64,000 nt of DNA from Acidobacteriota bacterium (GTDB taxonomy: Bacteria; Acidobacteriota; Terriglobia; Acidiferrales; UBA7541): positions 22,589 through 86,588 of the forward strand of contig JABCZN010000021.1 in NCBI GenBank assembly GCA_013289665.1. The letters run 5' to 3'. Positions 35,700 to 43,885 of this stretch are shown piece by piece. The notes under the pieces were generated by a model. It ran no database searches. It saw only the letters and a list, made by a program, of their open reading frames with translations, and was not told the DNA's origin. Position 1 is the first letter of the stretch, and each line of letters opens with the position of its first letter. The position numbers and the translations under genes are program-made.

Positions 35700-36386
35700 C
35701 TACAGCAATTCCTTCTCTACATTCACGACCAAATTTCGAATATAGGAACGCCGATTCAGCAGCTCATTCAACTTCGCCATGACGATCCTACGTTTCGCTT
35801 CATCGGCGCTCGCGTCAACCGCGGCGTCCCATTCCTTCGCCGCATTCTGCAGTTCGCCGTCAACCTCCGCGAGCTTGTCTTGAAAATTCTTCTCGGCAGC
35901 GGTCAGCCGTTCTTTCAGGTTGCCGAGGTCGCCGCCCGACGCTTTCGCTTCCCGCAGCTCATCGAGCGATTCGTTCAGCCCAAAAACCTCTTCCAGCAAT
36001 TCCGGAGGCGCCTGCTGCTTGCTCTTGCCCTCAACGCGCGCGCCCTCAATCGCCAGCAGGTATTCCACCCGGCCAACCGGCTCGCGCAGCGTGCGGTACG
36101 CATCATTCAATTCCGAACTGCGCTTCAGCGAAATCTCGCGCTCCTCCGGCGAAGCGTTCACGAAATTGTCCGGATGCAGCTTCCAGCTTAGTTGCAGGAA
36201 TTTCTTTTCAAGCCCGCTCATCTCAATCCACAGCTTGCGCGGAATCTCGAACATCGCGAAATAATCGCTCTTCTCCGGAACCTGCAGCATCTTTCCGCAC
36301 GACGAGCAAAAATGCGTGCCGATAGTGCGTTCGTGGCAGCTCCAGCAGACCAGCGGCGAATCGGTGATGGGGAACGGTGTGCTCAT
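35700..36386 (-). CDS. hscB: Fe-S assembly co-chaperone HscB with N-terminal zinc-ribbon-like motif
   Basis: A 228-residue J-protein. The HPD motif is at 71-73 (LHPDNFVN), followed by RSSELNDAYRTLREPVGRVEYLL and a C-terminal helical IscU-binding domain. Unlike E. coli HscB, the N-terminus carries two CxxC pairs (C14, C17, C27, C30) as in eukaryotic HSC20. It delivers IscU to HscA. It lies between iscA and hscA in the operon. Confidence 0.94.
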   Translation of the reverse strand: MSTPFPITDSPLVCWSCHERTIGTHFCSSCGKMLQVPEKSDYFAMFEIPRKLWIEMSGLEKKFLQLSWKLHPDNFVNASPEEREISLKRSSELNDAYRTLREPVGRVEYLLAIEGARVEGKSKQQAPPELLEEVFGLNESLDELREAKASGGDLGNLKERLTAAEKNFQDKLAEVDGELQNAAKEWDAAVDASADEAKRRIVMAKLNELLNRRSYIRNLVVNVEKELL

Positions 36387-36509
36387 CTCAGTTCTGTTCG
36401 ATCAACTTCGCCACAAAAAAAGTGGCTGGCGCACGATGCTGCCAGCCGGAATTGCTAAAGTCCCCTGCGCTGGGTAAGGCCAGCTGACAGGCTAAAGCCT
36501 GTTCTACGT

Positions 36510-36890
36510 TTACGCCGTAAAGCTGCTGCCGCAACCGCAATTGCGCGCCGCGTTGGGGTTCTGGAACACAAAGCCCTGCCGCATCAGCGTTTCCTCGTAT
36601 TCGAGCGTTGTGCCGTTTAGATACAGCAGGCTCTTCGGATCAACAAAGAGACGCGCGCCAAACTCCTCGAAAACTTTATCCCGGTCGCGCGCCTGCGTAT
36701 CCAGCCGCATGGCATACGACAATCCCGAGCAGCCGCCGCCCTGCACGCCCACGCGAAGCCCTCCGACCTGCGGCGACACGCCATCCTTTTCGAGCAGCGT
36801 AATGATCTTCTTCGCCGCCTTTTCCGTCAGGTGAATCGCCGGTCCGGCCGTCTCTTTTTCTACAGTTTGCGTTGTGGTTTCCGCCGTCAT
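36510..36890 (-). CDS. iscA: A-type Fe-S carrier IscA
   Basis: A 126-residue protein with the three cluster cysteines C54 (GGGCSG), C118 and C120 (NCGCGSSF). The frame is open to 36935, but the ATG at 36890, with GGAG about ten bases upstream and the expected length, is preferred. It should carry a cluster or iron from IscU to targets. It lies about 100 bases behind iscU. Confidence 0.93.
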   Translation of the reverse strand: MTAETTTQTVEKETAGPAIHLTEKAAKKIITLLEKDGVSPQVGGLRVGVQGGGCSGLSYAMRLDTQARDRDKVFEEFGARLFVDPKSLLYLNGTTLEYEETLMRQGFVFQNPNAARNCGCGSSFTA

Positions 36891-36993
36891 AATCCGAATC
36901 TCCAAATCATCTCTGGAGCAACATCTGGACAGCATCCTCCGACGGTCAGAACTCGCCGCCGGAAGACGCCACTACGCCCGCGCTGCCTCGCAA

Positions 36994-37410
36994 CTAGTGC
37001 GACGACTTTTCGTGCGCGGGAACTTCAATGCCGTGCTTCTTCTTCCAATCGCCGATGGCCGCCTTGATGGCGTCCTCTGCGAGGACGGAGCAGTGAATCT
37101 TGACCGGAGGAAGCGAAAGCTCGCGAACGATGTCCGTGTTCTTGATCGCCAGCGCCTCTTCGACGGTCTTTCCCTTCACCCATTCCGTGGCCAGGGAAGA
37201 GCTGGCAATGGCCGACCCGCACCCAAAGGTCTTGAATTTGGCTTCTTCAATGATCTTGGTGTCCGGATTGATCTTCATCTGCAGCTTCATCACGTCGCCG
37301 CATTCCGGCGCGCCGACCAGGCCGGTCCCGACATTGGGATCTTCCTTGGGCATGCTGCCGACGTTGCGGGGATTGTTGTAATGATCGACTACTTTTTCGC
37401 TATACGCCAT
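36994..37410 (-). CDS. iscU: Fe-S cluster scaffold IscU
   Basis: A 138-residue scaffold with ligands C37, D39, C64, H106 and C107 and the HscA-binding loop LPPVK (100-104). IscS supplies sulfur here, and the 2Fe-2S cluster is built on these residues. The gene follows a small unidentified gene and precedes iscA. Confidence 0.96.
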   Translation of the reverse strand: MAYSEKVVDHYNNPRNVGSMPKEDPNVGTGLVGAPECGDVMKLQMKINPDTKIIEEAKFKTFGCGSAIASSSLATEWVKGKTVEEALAIKNTDIVRELSLPPVKIHCSVLAEDAIKAAIGDWKKKHGIEVPAHEKSSH

Positions 37411-37448
37411 GGACAGGTTACTCCTTCAAGTTTCGATTCCAGTAACAA

Positions 37449-37760
37449 TCAGCCCTTCGCCGCAACGAGAGAGCCAAAACCTGCATTCTTGATGGCCTTT
37501 TCGGTCAGGGCGATGTTGGTCAAAAACGCCGAACGTCCTGCGGTAAGTTCCCGCAGCGCGTCGCGGACATAATCCGCTCCGAGACCCAGCACGTTCAGAA
37601 ACGTGCGGACATCCTGAAGATGATGAAAAGAACGCTCCGCGGCCGGGGCCGGCTCGTCACCATCCTGATACGCCTGATACGTCACGCGGAACGGGGCGGA
37701 CGTACCCGCGATCGAGCGGTGAATTCTGAGTGTTCCTTCGCTTGCAATAGCGCTTGCCAT
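37449..37760 (-). CDS. Unrecognised small protein inside the isc operon
   Basis: With the start at 37760 (GGAAGGA upstream, giving MASAIASEGTLRIHRS) the product has 103 residues; an upstream frame to 37841 would overlap iscS. It is soluble, with no cysteines, no signal peptide and no membrane segment. It shows an N-terminal beta-rich part (FRVTYQAYQDGDEPAP) and a helical C-terminal half (VRTFLNVLGLGADYVRDALREL). It lies 25 bases behind iscS and 38 bases before iscU, so it is co-transcribed with them. I do not recognise the family. The position suggests a regulator or partner of IscS/IscU, which is inference only. Confidence 0.75.
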   Translation of the reverse strand: MASAIASEGTLRIHRSIAGTSAPFRVTYQAYQDGDEPAPAAERSFHHLQDVRTFLNVLGLGADYVRDALRELTAGRSAFLTNIALTEKAIKNAGFGSLVAAKG

Positions 37761-37785
37761 TTTTTTCCTTCCAGTCTTCACGGGA

Positions 37786-39006
37786 TTAGGCGGTTTGCCA
37801 CTTGACCTTGGAAATGTCGATGCCTTCCTTGGCCATTTCATACAGCGGCGAAAGTTCTCGCAGCTTGGTTACAACCTGCACCATTTTGTCGATCACATAG
37901 TCGACTTCTTCCTCGGTCGTAAACCGCCCAAGGCCGAAGCGGATCGACGTATGCGCCAGATCCTCGCCCACGCCTAATGCTTTGAGTACATAACTGGGCT
38001 CAAGGGTTGCAGAGGTGCACGCCGAACCGCTCGAAACCGCTACGTCGTTGATCCCCATCAACAGCGATTCGCCCTCGACATAGGCGAAGCTCATGTTGAG
38101 ATTATTCGGAAGCCGATGCTCCATCGAACCGTTGATGTACACCTCGTCCAGCCTGGCTTCCAGGCCCTTGCGCAAACGTTCGCGCAGGCCGAAAAGCTTC
38201 TCGGATTCCTTCGCCATTTCCTGCTGACAGAGTTCCGCAGCCTTGCCGAGCCCTACGATGCCGGGAACGTTTAGCGTGCCAGAACGCATGCCGCGCTCGT
38301 GGCCGCCGCCATCAATGATGGCCGAAAGCTGCACGCGGGGATTGCGGCGCCGAACATACAACGCGCCAACTCCCTTGGGTCCGTAAAACTTGTGGCCAGA
38401 AATGGCCAGCAGATCAATGTTGTCCTTCTGCACGTCAATCGGGATTTTGCCCGCGGCCTGCACGCCGTCCGACGCGAAAATAATGCCGTGTTCCTTGGCG
38501 ATCTTCCCGATTTCCTGCATCGGGTTGACGATGCCGATTTCGTTGTTGGCATACATGATCGCGATCAGGATGGTGGTCGGCCGGATCGCCTTGCGCACAT
38601 CCTCGGGATCCACGCGACCATCTTTGTGCACCGGCAGATACGTCACTTCAAATCCGTGCTTCTCCAGGTTCTTGCAGGTATCGAGAACCGCCTTGTGCTC
38701 GATCGCCTGGGTGATGATGTGGTTGCCCTTTTCGCGGTACATTTCCGCGACGCCCTTGATCATCAGGTTGTCAGATTCCGTCGCCCCGCTGGTGAAGATG
38801 ATTTCCTTCGCCGTGGCGCCGATCAGCGAAGCCACTTGCTGGCGCGCATTCTCAACCGCCTCTTCGCCGGCCCAGCCGAATGAGTGGTTGCGGCTCGCCG
38901 CGTTCCCGAATTTCTCGGTGAAGTACGGCAGCATAGCCTCGAGTACCCGCGGGTCCATCGGGGTGGTAGCGTGATTGTCCATGTAAATCGGCAGCTTAAC
39001 GGCCAT
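37786..39006 (-). CDS. iscS: Cysteine desulfurase IscS
   Basis: A 406-residue group I cysteine desulfurase. The PLP lysine is K206 (SGHKFYGPKG). The persulfide-forming cysteine is C330 on the mobile loop (SSGSACTS), and the C-terminus matches group I enzymes (SIRFGLGRFTTEEEVD). It takes sulfur from cysteine and hands it to IscU. It is the second gene of the operon, 34 bases behind iscR. Confidence 0.96.
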   Translation of the reverse strand: MAVKLPIYMDNHATTPMDPRVLEAMLPYFTEKFGNAASRNHSFGWAGEEAVENARQQVASLIGATAKEIIFTSGATESDNLMIKGVAEMYREKGNHIITQAIEHKAVLDTCKNLEKHGFEVTYLPVHKDGRVDPEDVRKAIRPTTILIAIMYANNEIGIVNPMQEIGKIAKEHGIIFASDGVQAAGKIPIDVQKDNIDLLAISGHKFYGPKGVGALYVRRRNPRVQLSAIIDGGGHERGMRSGTLNVPGIVGLGKAAELCQQEMAKESEKLFGLRERLRKGLEARLDEVYINGSMEHRLPNNLNMSFAYVEGESLLMGINDVAVSSGSACTSATLEPSYVLKALGVGEDLAHTSIRFGLGRFTTEEEVDYVIDKMVQVVTKLRELSPLYEMAKEGIDISKVKWQTA

Positions 39007-39040
39007 TTCCGTATTCTCCTCTAACTCTTGGACTCCCCGC

Positions 39041-39502
39041 TCAGCGGCTTGCCGCCAGTTGGTCCATCCCTTTCAATTCCACGAGCGCCGGTTCCTGCTT
39101 GTCTTCGCTCAACTGCGCGATGCTCACGGTGCTCAAAACTCCCAGAATACTTTCATTGACCCGCTGCAATGGTTCTTTGATGGAGCAACGGTCGGTTGCG
39201 TCACAATTTCCATGGCTCGTCACGCACGAAGTAATCAGCACCGGCCCATCAATTGCCGTAATCACTTCGAGAGCGCTGATCTTCGCCGGCTCTTTCGCCA
39301 GCATATAGCCCCCGCTCGATCCATGCTTGGCCACCACCAGCGTCTGCCGGGCCAGCTTCTGCAGCACCTTGGCCATCAGCATGGAGGAAATACCATACTC
39401 TTCGGCAATCTCACTGGCGCTGCAGGCGTGCTTCTCGCGGTGGTTGGCCAGATGCTTCATGGCAATCAGGCCGTAATCCGCCTTCTTGGATAATTTGAAC
39501 AT
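39041..39502 (-). CDS. iscR: Rrf2-family Fe-S regulator IscR
   Basis: A 153-residue protein with an N-terminal winged helix (YGLIAMKHLA, GISSMLMAKVLQKLA) and three cluster cysteines C93, C100 and C106 in the expected loop. IscR holds a 2Fe-2S cluster and represses its own operon when clusters are sufficient. The frame also allows a TTG at 39505, one codon earlier; the ATG is preferred. Two palindromes upstream fit autoregulation. Confidence 0.94.
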   Translation of the reverse strand: MFKLSKKADYGLIAMKHLANHREKHACSASEIAEEYGISSMLMAKVLQKLARQTLVVAKHGSSGGYMLAKEPAKISALEVITAIDGPVLITSCVTSHGNCDATDRCSIKEPLQRVNESILGVLSTVSIAQLSEDKQEPALVELKGMDQLAASR

Positions 39503-39542
39503 CAAGCGTCCCCAACGCAGCGATTCGGAGCGAAGTCAATTA

Positions 39543-39557
39543 CGACTGAACCAGTCG
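39543..39557. promoter_or_regulatory. Candidate IscR site A at the transcription start
   Basis: A perfect inverted repeat CGACTG-AAC-CAGTCG directly downstream of the -10 box. The GACT/AGTC half sites and A/T-rich flanks (ATAT on one side, AATT on the other) resemble the type 1 IscR motif. Occupancy would block initiation. Confidence 0.6.
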
Positions 39558-39564
39558 CATATCA

Positions 39565-39594
39565 ACTATACGACTTTATCCCGCTCTTTGTCAA
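39565..39594 (-). promoter_or_regulatory. isc operon promoter
   Basis: On the minus strand TTGACA (39589-39594) and TATAGT (39565-39570) are separated by 18 bases. Transcription would start near 39558, giving a leader of about 56 bases to iscR. This is a near-consensus promoter that needs repression, as expected for isc. Confidence 0.7.
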
Positions 39595-39647
39595 TCCCAC
39601 GACAGGCGACAGACTCAACACAAATCTTTATTTATCCGCCACTTAGA

Positions 39648-39668
39648 CTACGACCAGTTTAGTCGTAG
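39648..39668. promoter_or_regulatory. Candidate IscR site B upstream
   Basis: The arms CTACGAC and GTCGTAG are perfectly inverted around a 7-base spacer, about 54 bases upstream of the -35 box. It shares the TACGAC half with site A (TACGACTG), suggesting the same regulator. It could also serve the rightward metallophosphoesterase gene at 39804. Confidence 0.55.
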
Positions 39669-39803
39669 ATAGAGCTTTTTCCACCCAATCGTCCCATTTC
39701 GCGCTTGAACGGCGTTAATTTACGCCTGAATGGGGGCAATCCTCTCTAGATTTCGGGGTATTCTGAATGCGGGACGCAGTTCTCTGGAGGCGCACAGACC
39801 GAT

Positions 39804-40802
39804 ATGGGGCCACTTCGAAGGTTAGGAAGACTCGCTTGGAGTGTTCTTTCCTGTTCTCTGCTAATCGTTTTCGGGGCTCGAAACACACCTGCACAGGAAC
39901 CGCTGGCCAAGCACCCGGCAACACCAAAAGCCTCTTCGAAGGCCAGTAAGAGAAAGGCACCGGATTCGTTCACGCTTGTCGGGGCGGGCGATATCGCTGG
40001 GTGTTCGAACATATCCGGCGCTGCAGCCACTGCCAAACTGATTGACTCCATTCCGGGGACGGTTTTTGCCGCTGGCGACCTGGCCTATGAAGACGGCACC
40101 TATGAAGAGTTCCAGACATGCTATGGCCCTACCTGGGGCCGATTCAAAGCCCGGACTCGCCCCACTCCAGGGAACCATGAGTACAAGGGTTCCGCCGCGA
40201 CCGGCTATTTTCGCTATTGGGATGGACAGGCCGGTGATCCCGGAAAGGGCTATTACAGCTTCGATCTGGGCACTTGGCACATTGTGGTGCTCAACACCAA
40301 TTGCGGCTCGAAGGAGCTTGGTGGTTGCGCGGAAGGCTCGCCGGAGGAATCCTGGTTGAAGCAGGACCTTGCCGCGCATCCCGGCACCTGCGCGCTGGCC
40401 TACGGCCACCACGCGCTATTTAGCAGCGGACTCCTTTCAAAACACGCGGAGCATCCCGAATTGCGCGCATTCTGGAAGGATTTGTACGAAGCGCACGCCG
40501 ACTTGATCCTTGCTGGACACGAACACTCCTACGAGCGGTTCGCGCCGCAAAATCCCGAAGGCAATCCCGACCCCGAGCATGGCATCCGCGAAATCGTCGT
40601 CGGCACTGGGGGAAGAAGCCACACTCCACTCGGATACGCAAAACCCAACAGCGAAGTCCGCGACGACCAAACCTATGGCGTGTTGAAACTGACGCTCTCG
40701 CCAGGGAAATACCGCTGGGAATTCATCCCTGTCCCCGGCAAGACTTTCCGCGATTCGGGCGAAGGCGTTTGCCACGCACAACCAAGTCCACCCAAAAATT
40801 GA
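39804..40802 (+). CDS. Secreted calcineurin-like metallophosphoesterase
   Basis: A 332-residue protein with an N-terminal signal (LAWSVLSCSLLIVFGARNTPAQ). The metallophosphatase motifs run in order: GAGDIAG (near 60), AAGDLAYEDG (near 89), PGNHEYKG (near 120), YGHHALF and AGHEHSYERF. These give the dinuclear metal site of purple acid phosphatase-like enzymes. It is likely exported and hydrolyses phosphomonoesters; the substrate is unknown. It shares the upstream region with the isc operon. Confidence 0.87.
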   Translation: MGPLRRLGRLAWSVLSCSLLIVFGARNTPAQEPLAKHPATPKASSKASKRKAPDSFTLVGAGDIAGCSNISGAAATAKLIDSIPGTVFAAGDLAYEDGTYEEFQTCYGPTWGRFKARTRPTPGNHEYKGSAATGYFRYWDGQAGDPGKGYYSFDLGTWHIVVLNTNCGSKELGGCAEGSPEESWLKQDLAAHPGTCALAYGHHALFSSGLLSKHAEHPELRAFWKDLYEAHADLILAGHEHSYERFAPQNPEGNPDPEHGIREIVVGTGGRSHTPLGYAKPNSEVRDDQTYGVLKLTLSPGKYRWEFIPVPGKTFRDSGEGVCHAQPSPPKN

Positions 40803-40861
40803 CGTCGCTACCTCGAAATCAATCATCCCCACGTAGCGGCCACCTTCAGGTCCCTCTGAGG

Positions 40862-42961
40862 TTACTTCGGAGCCGTACAAACGCTGCTGTTGGAAGCCGC
40901 TTCAACCAACTTTTGAAAAGCCGGAAGCTCGGGGATTGTGAGCTGGGATTTGTGCGCCTGTTGTTCCAGGGCGTTTAGGGAGTCCAGCCGTATTTTTCCT
41001 TGATCAGCCGCAAGCAATGCGCCCTTTTGGATGCCATCGAGTGCGTCCATTGCAATTTTCGCAGCCTGCGAAAGCGCCGCGGACGCCGGTGCTGCTTCTT
41101 TCACCAAATGAGACCGCTCGGCAAGAGGCTGCAAACGGTCCTCAATGGAAGCCCATACTTCAAGTTCCAGGCGAATCTGTGCGGCAACAGCCGCATCTTT
41201 GCAGCCCGACGCAACGAATTGATCCACTAGAAGAGAGAAACTCCGGGAGACGACACTCTCCGGGTAAACCGCGTCTACCAGACGGTTCAAAGGCGTCAGG
41301 CTGGTTGGCGGGCTGACGGCGCTTGCCTCGCGTGAGTAATCTTTCTCGTGTTCAAGCGACTGCGCCAGCGCGCGCAGCGCATCAAACTCCGCGGGCGTCC
41401 ATGACCCCGCCATGCGCTGCAGCGTTGCGCGCTGAAACGATCGGTGCGTCAGTCCCAGCCATTCGAGGCGCGTTGCCTCGGTTTCCATCCGTGCGTACAT
41501 GGAAGCCACATCGTTCGTGCCTTCCGACGACCACAGCCGCTCGGCAATCGCGGCGTTGCGCGGCCAGATACGCGAATCGATGTTTTCCGCGTTCACGTAT
41601 TCCGACCAGATGCAGGATTCACCGCCAAGAATCAGCCGCTTCTGCTCCGGACTAAGCGCGGCCGCCGGCCCCCCCAGCGGATCCATCGCGTAGTGCCGCA
41701 CGGCGCTCCAGCCGAGGTCCAGATAGTACCCATTCGAAAGAATGCCGCGATAACCATCCTTCGCGGCGGCGGCAAGCGAATCCACGCCACGCCACGATTG
41801 AATCACAATCGTTTTCGGCACGCCCGGAACCAGCACTTCGTCCCAACCAATCGGCGTCTTCTTGTGTTTCGTCACCAAATCCTGCACTCGGCCGCTGAAG
41901 TAAGCCTGCAGCTCCGCGTTGTTTTTGATGCGGTGCGATTTCATGAACGCCTGGATTTTGGGATTGGCGTCCCACTCCTTGCCGTTCACTTCATCGCCGC
42001 CGATGTGAAAAAACTGGTCGGTGAAAAGCCGAGCCATCTCAGTGATGAATTCGTTCAGGAATTTGTAAGTTTTTTCGTCCGTGGGATCCATCGCCGGATC
42101 GAAGACGCCCCACTGGCGCTCGATCACGTACGGGCCACTGCCGCTGGCAAGTTCGGGATATCCCGCGAACCATGCAGTGCTGTGCCCGGGCATGTCGAAC
42201 TCCGGGACCACGCGGATGCCGCGGTCGCGCGCGTACTCGACAACATCGCGAATTTCTTCCTGCGTATAGAAAAGACCGTCGGAACCCTGTTCGTGCAGTT
42301 TGGGAAATTTCCGGCTTTCCGCGCGAAAACCCTGATTCTCGGAAAGATGCCAGTGAAAGACGTTCATCTTCACGGCTTCCATTCCGTCCAGATTGCGTTT
42401 TACGACGTCCAGCGGAATGAAATGCCGGCCGGAATCGATCATCAGGCCGCGCCAGGGGAACCGCGGGCGATCCTCGATGTGCAGCGCCGGGACGCTGAAA
42501 CCTTCCGGCGTGATGGCAATCAACTGGAGAAACGTTTGCAGCCCGCGGAGCGTGCCGAGCGGATTGCCGGCATGCAGCTTTGCGCCAGTTGGCGTCACAT
42601 CCAAACTGTAAGATTCGTCTTCGCCAAGTTCCTGGATAGCCTTGCTTTCGTGTTCCGTGTTCGCTTCCAGCGTCACGACGCCCGCGCTCTTACTAGCGCG
42701 CAGCATGACGATTCCGGTTTGCCGCTGAATTTGCCGTTCAAGGCGCACGCCCGCCCGATCTAGCCGCGCCTCGCGGTATCCGGTGAAAGCGATCCGAAAG
42801 CTCGCGTCAATTTTCAGCGAACCGTCGCCAAGCGCCACCTTCGCCGGCAGCGGCATGATGTTCAATGATGCATTCGATTGTGCATTTAGCATGCAAGCTC
42901 CAGCGGCGAGCACAAATAATTCCGGCAGAATGCGTCGCGCCGCCGTCCCCACCCAGTTCAT
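40862..42961 (-). CDS. Beta-N-acetylhexosaminidase, glycoside hydrolase family 20
   Basis: A 699-residue secreted enzyme (signal peptide FVLAAGACMLNAQ). A GH20b-like N-terminal domain (about 30-165) precedes the catalytic barrel, with RGLMIDSGRHF, VFHWHLSENQGFR, PEFDMPGHS and the catalytic pair D323-E324 in HIGGDEVNG. It removes terminal GlcNAc/GalNAc from chitin- or glycan-derived substrates by substrate-assisted catalysis. A C-terminal helical extension (about 530-699) is longer than in minimal members. GAGGGGGA precedes the ATG. Convergent with the phosphoesterase gene. Confidence 0.93.
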   Translation of the reverse strand: MNWVGTAARRILPELFVLAAGACMLNAQSNASLNIMPLPAKVALGDGSLKIDASFRIAFTGYREARLDRAGVRLERQIQRQTGIVMLRASKSAGVVTLEANTEHESKAIQELGEDESYSLDVTPTGAKLHAGNPLGTLRGLQTFLQLIAITPEGFSVPALHIEDRPRFPWRGLMIDSGRHFIPLDVVKRNLDGMEAVKMNVFHWHLSENQGFRAESRKFPKLHEQGSDGLFYTQEEIRDVVEYARDRGIRVVPEFDMPGHSTAWFAGYPELASGSGPYVIERQWGVFDPAMDPTDEKTYKFLNEFITEMARLFTDQFFHIGGDEVNGKEWDANPKIQAFMKSHRIKNNAELQAYFSGRVQDLVTKHKKTPIGWDEVLVPGVPKTIVIQSWRGVDSLAAAAKDGYRGILSNGYYLDLGWSAVRHYAMDPLGGPAAALSPEQKRLILGGESCIWSEYVNAENIDSRIWPRNAAIAERLWSSEGTNDVASMYARMETEATRLEWLGLTHRSFQRATLQRMAGSWTPAEFDALRALAQSLEHEKDYSREASAVSPPTSLTPLNRLVDAVYPESVVSRSFSLLVDQFVASGCKDAAVAAQIRLELEVWASIEDRLQPLAERSHLVKEAAPASAALSQAAKIAMDALDGIQKGALLAADQGKIRLDSLNALEQQAHKSQLTIPELPAFQKLVEAASNSSVCTAPK

Positions 42962-43297
42962 CGGCTATTCCCCCTCGCAGGTTTAAATCGGTTCATCGCT
43001 GTCGATCACGCTGCGCTTGCCGCCGCAAGGGTGTCACAACTTATGCGCTAGGACAATTCCCTTTCCGGAATTTCTTGCTAACTGCAATTGCAAAACAACC
43101 TGTCTTCCTGGGGCTATCCGCGACAAGGTCCGGTTTTGGGACTCGGGTTGTGTTCAACGGAGATAGCCTCAGGGTCTCGACTTCAGAATCTTGCATGATG
43201 TATGGGTTGAGATCCTTCCTGACGATGAGACGAGGCATAAATTGCTCTTCGTGAGAAATGCGGGTTAAAATGTGTCGCGGCGCCGCGTGCAACCTTC
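42962..43297. other. Divergent intergenic region carrying a dispersed repeat
   Basis: About 335 bases between the GH20 gene and coaD. The left and middle parts hold repeat copy 2 (43122-43164). The minus-strand ORF over it is repeat-derived. GGTTAAAAT near 43263-43271 could be the coaD -10 region. No other gene is seen. Confidence 0.4.
43122..43164. repeat. Dispersed repeat, copy 2
   Basis: This stretch matches 28066-28108 without gaps at 35 of 43 positions. Both copies lie in intergenic space 15 kb apart, so this is a multi-copy non-coding element rather than chance similarity. Confidence 0.5.
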
Positions 43298-43792
43298 ATG
43301 AAAACTTCGATTGCCATTTATCCCGGCTCATTCGATCCCGTAACCAACGGGCACCTCGATCTGATCATGCGTGGCGAGAAAATGTTCGACCGCTTGATCG
43401 TCGCGGTGTTGAAAAACATGGAAAAAGAGCCGTTGTTCACGGTCCCGGAGCGCGTCGAAATGCTCCGTGAAGTCACCAAGCAGTGGCCGGCCGTGGAAGT
43501 GGAGGTATTCGAAGGCCTGCTGGTGGAATACGCGCGCAAGCGCGACGCCGCCGTGATCCTTCGCGGCATTCGCGCCGTTTCCGACTACGAGTACGAGCTC
43601 CAGATGGCGTTGATGAACCGGAAACTCGAACCGCGCCTCGAGACCGTCTTCATGCTCCCCGGCGAATCCTACAGTTATTTGAGCGCGAAACTGGTCCGCG
43701 AAATCGCGCAGCTCGGCGGCCCGCTGACGGGCCTGGTCCCTCCGCTCGTCGAGCAAAAGATCCGGGCAAAACTTGCTGCTGCCGCCTCGTAA
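43298..43792 (+). CDS. coaD: Phosphopantetheine adenylyltransferase
   Basis: A 164-residue nucleotidyltransferase. It has the T/HxGH motif in YPGSFDPVTNGH (8-19), LRGIRAVSDYEYELQMALMN and the ATP loop SYSYLSAKLVREIA. It transfers AMP to 4'-phosphopantetheine, the fourth step of coenzyme A synthesis. Length and motifs match the bacterial enzyme. The aspartate aminotransferase gene follows 93 bases later. Confidence 0.96.
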   Translation: MKTSIAIYPGSFDPVTNGHLDLIMRGEKMFDRLIVAVLKNMEKEPLFTVPERVEMLREVTKQWPAVEVEVFEGLLVEYARKRDAAVILRGIRAVSDYEYELQMALMNRKLEPRLETVFMLPGESYSYLSAKLVREIAQLGGPLTGLVPPLVEQKIRAKLAAAAS

Positions 43793-43885
43793 GCCTGCTC
43801 CCTCTCCCCGCCCGCGGTTCCCGATTGAATTTCCACCGCTTTTCCTGAAAACTAGACAGTTACAGCCTCGCTCCAAGGAGAGCAC

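Noticed and set aside
43041..43292. 83-codon minus-strand ORF upstream of coaD
   Set aside because: It covers dispersed repeat copy 2 and an unrelated flank. The open frame follows from the repeat, not from a gene.
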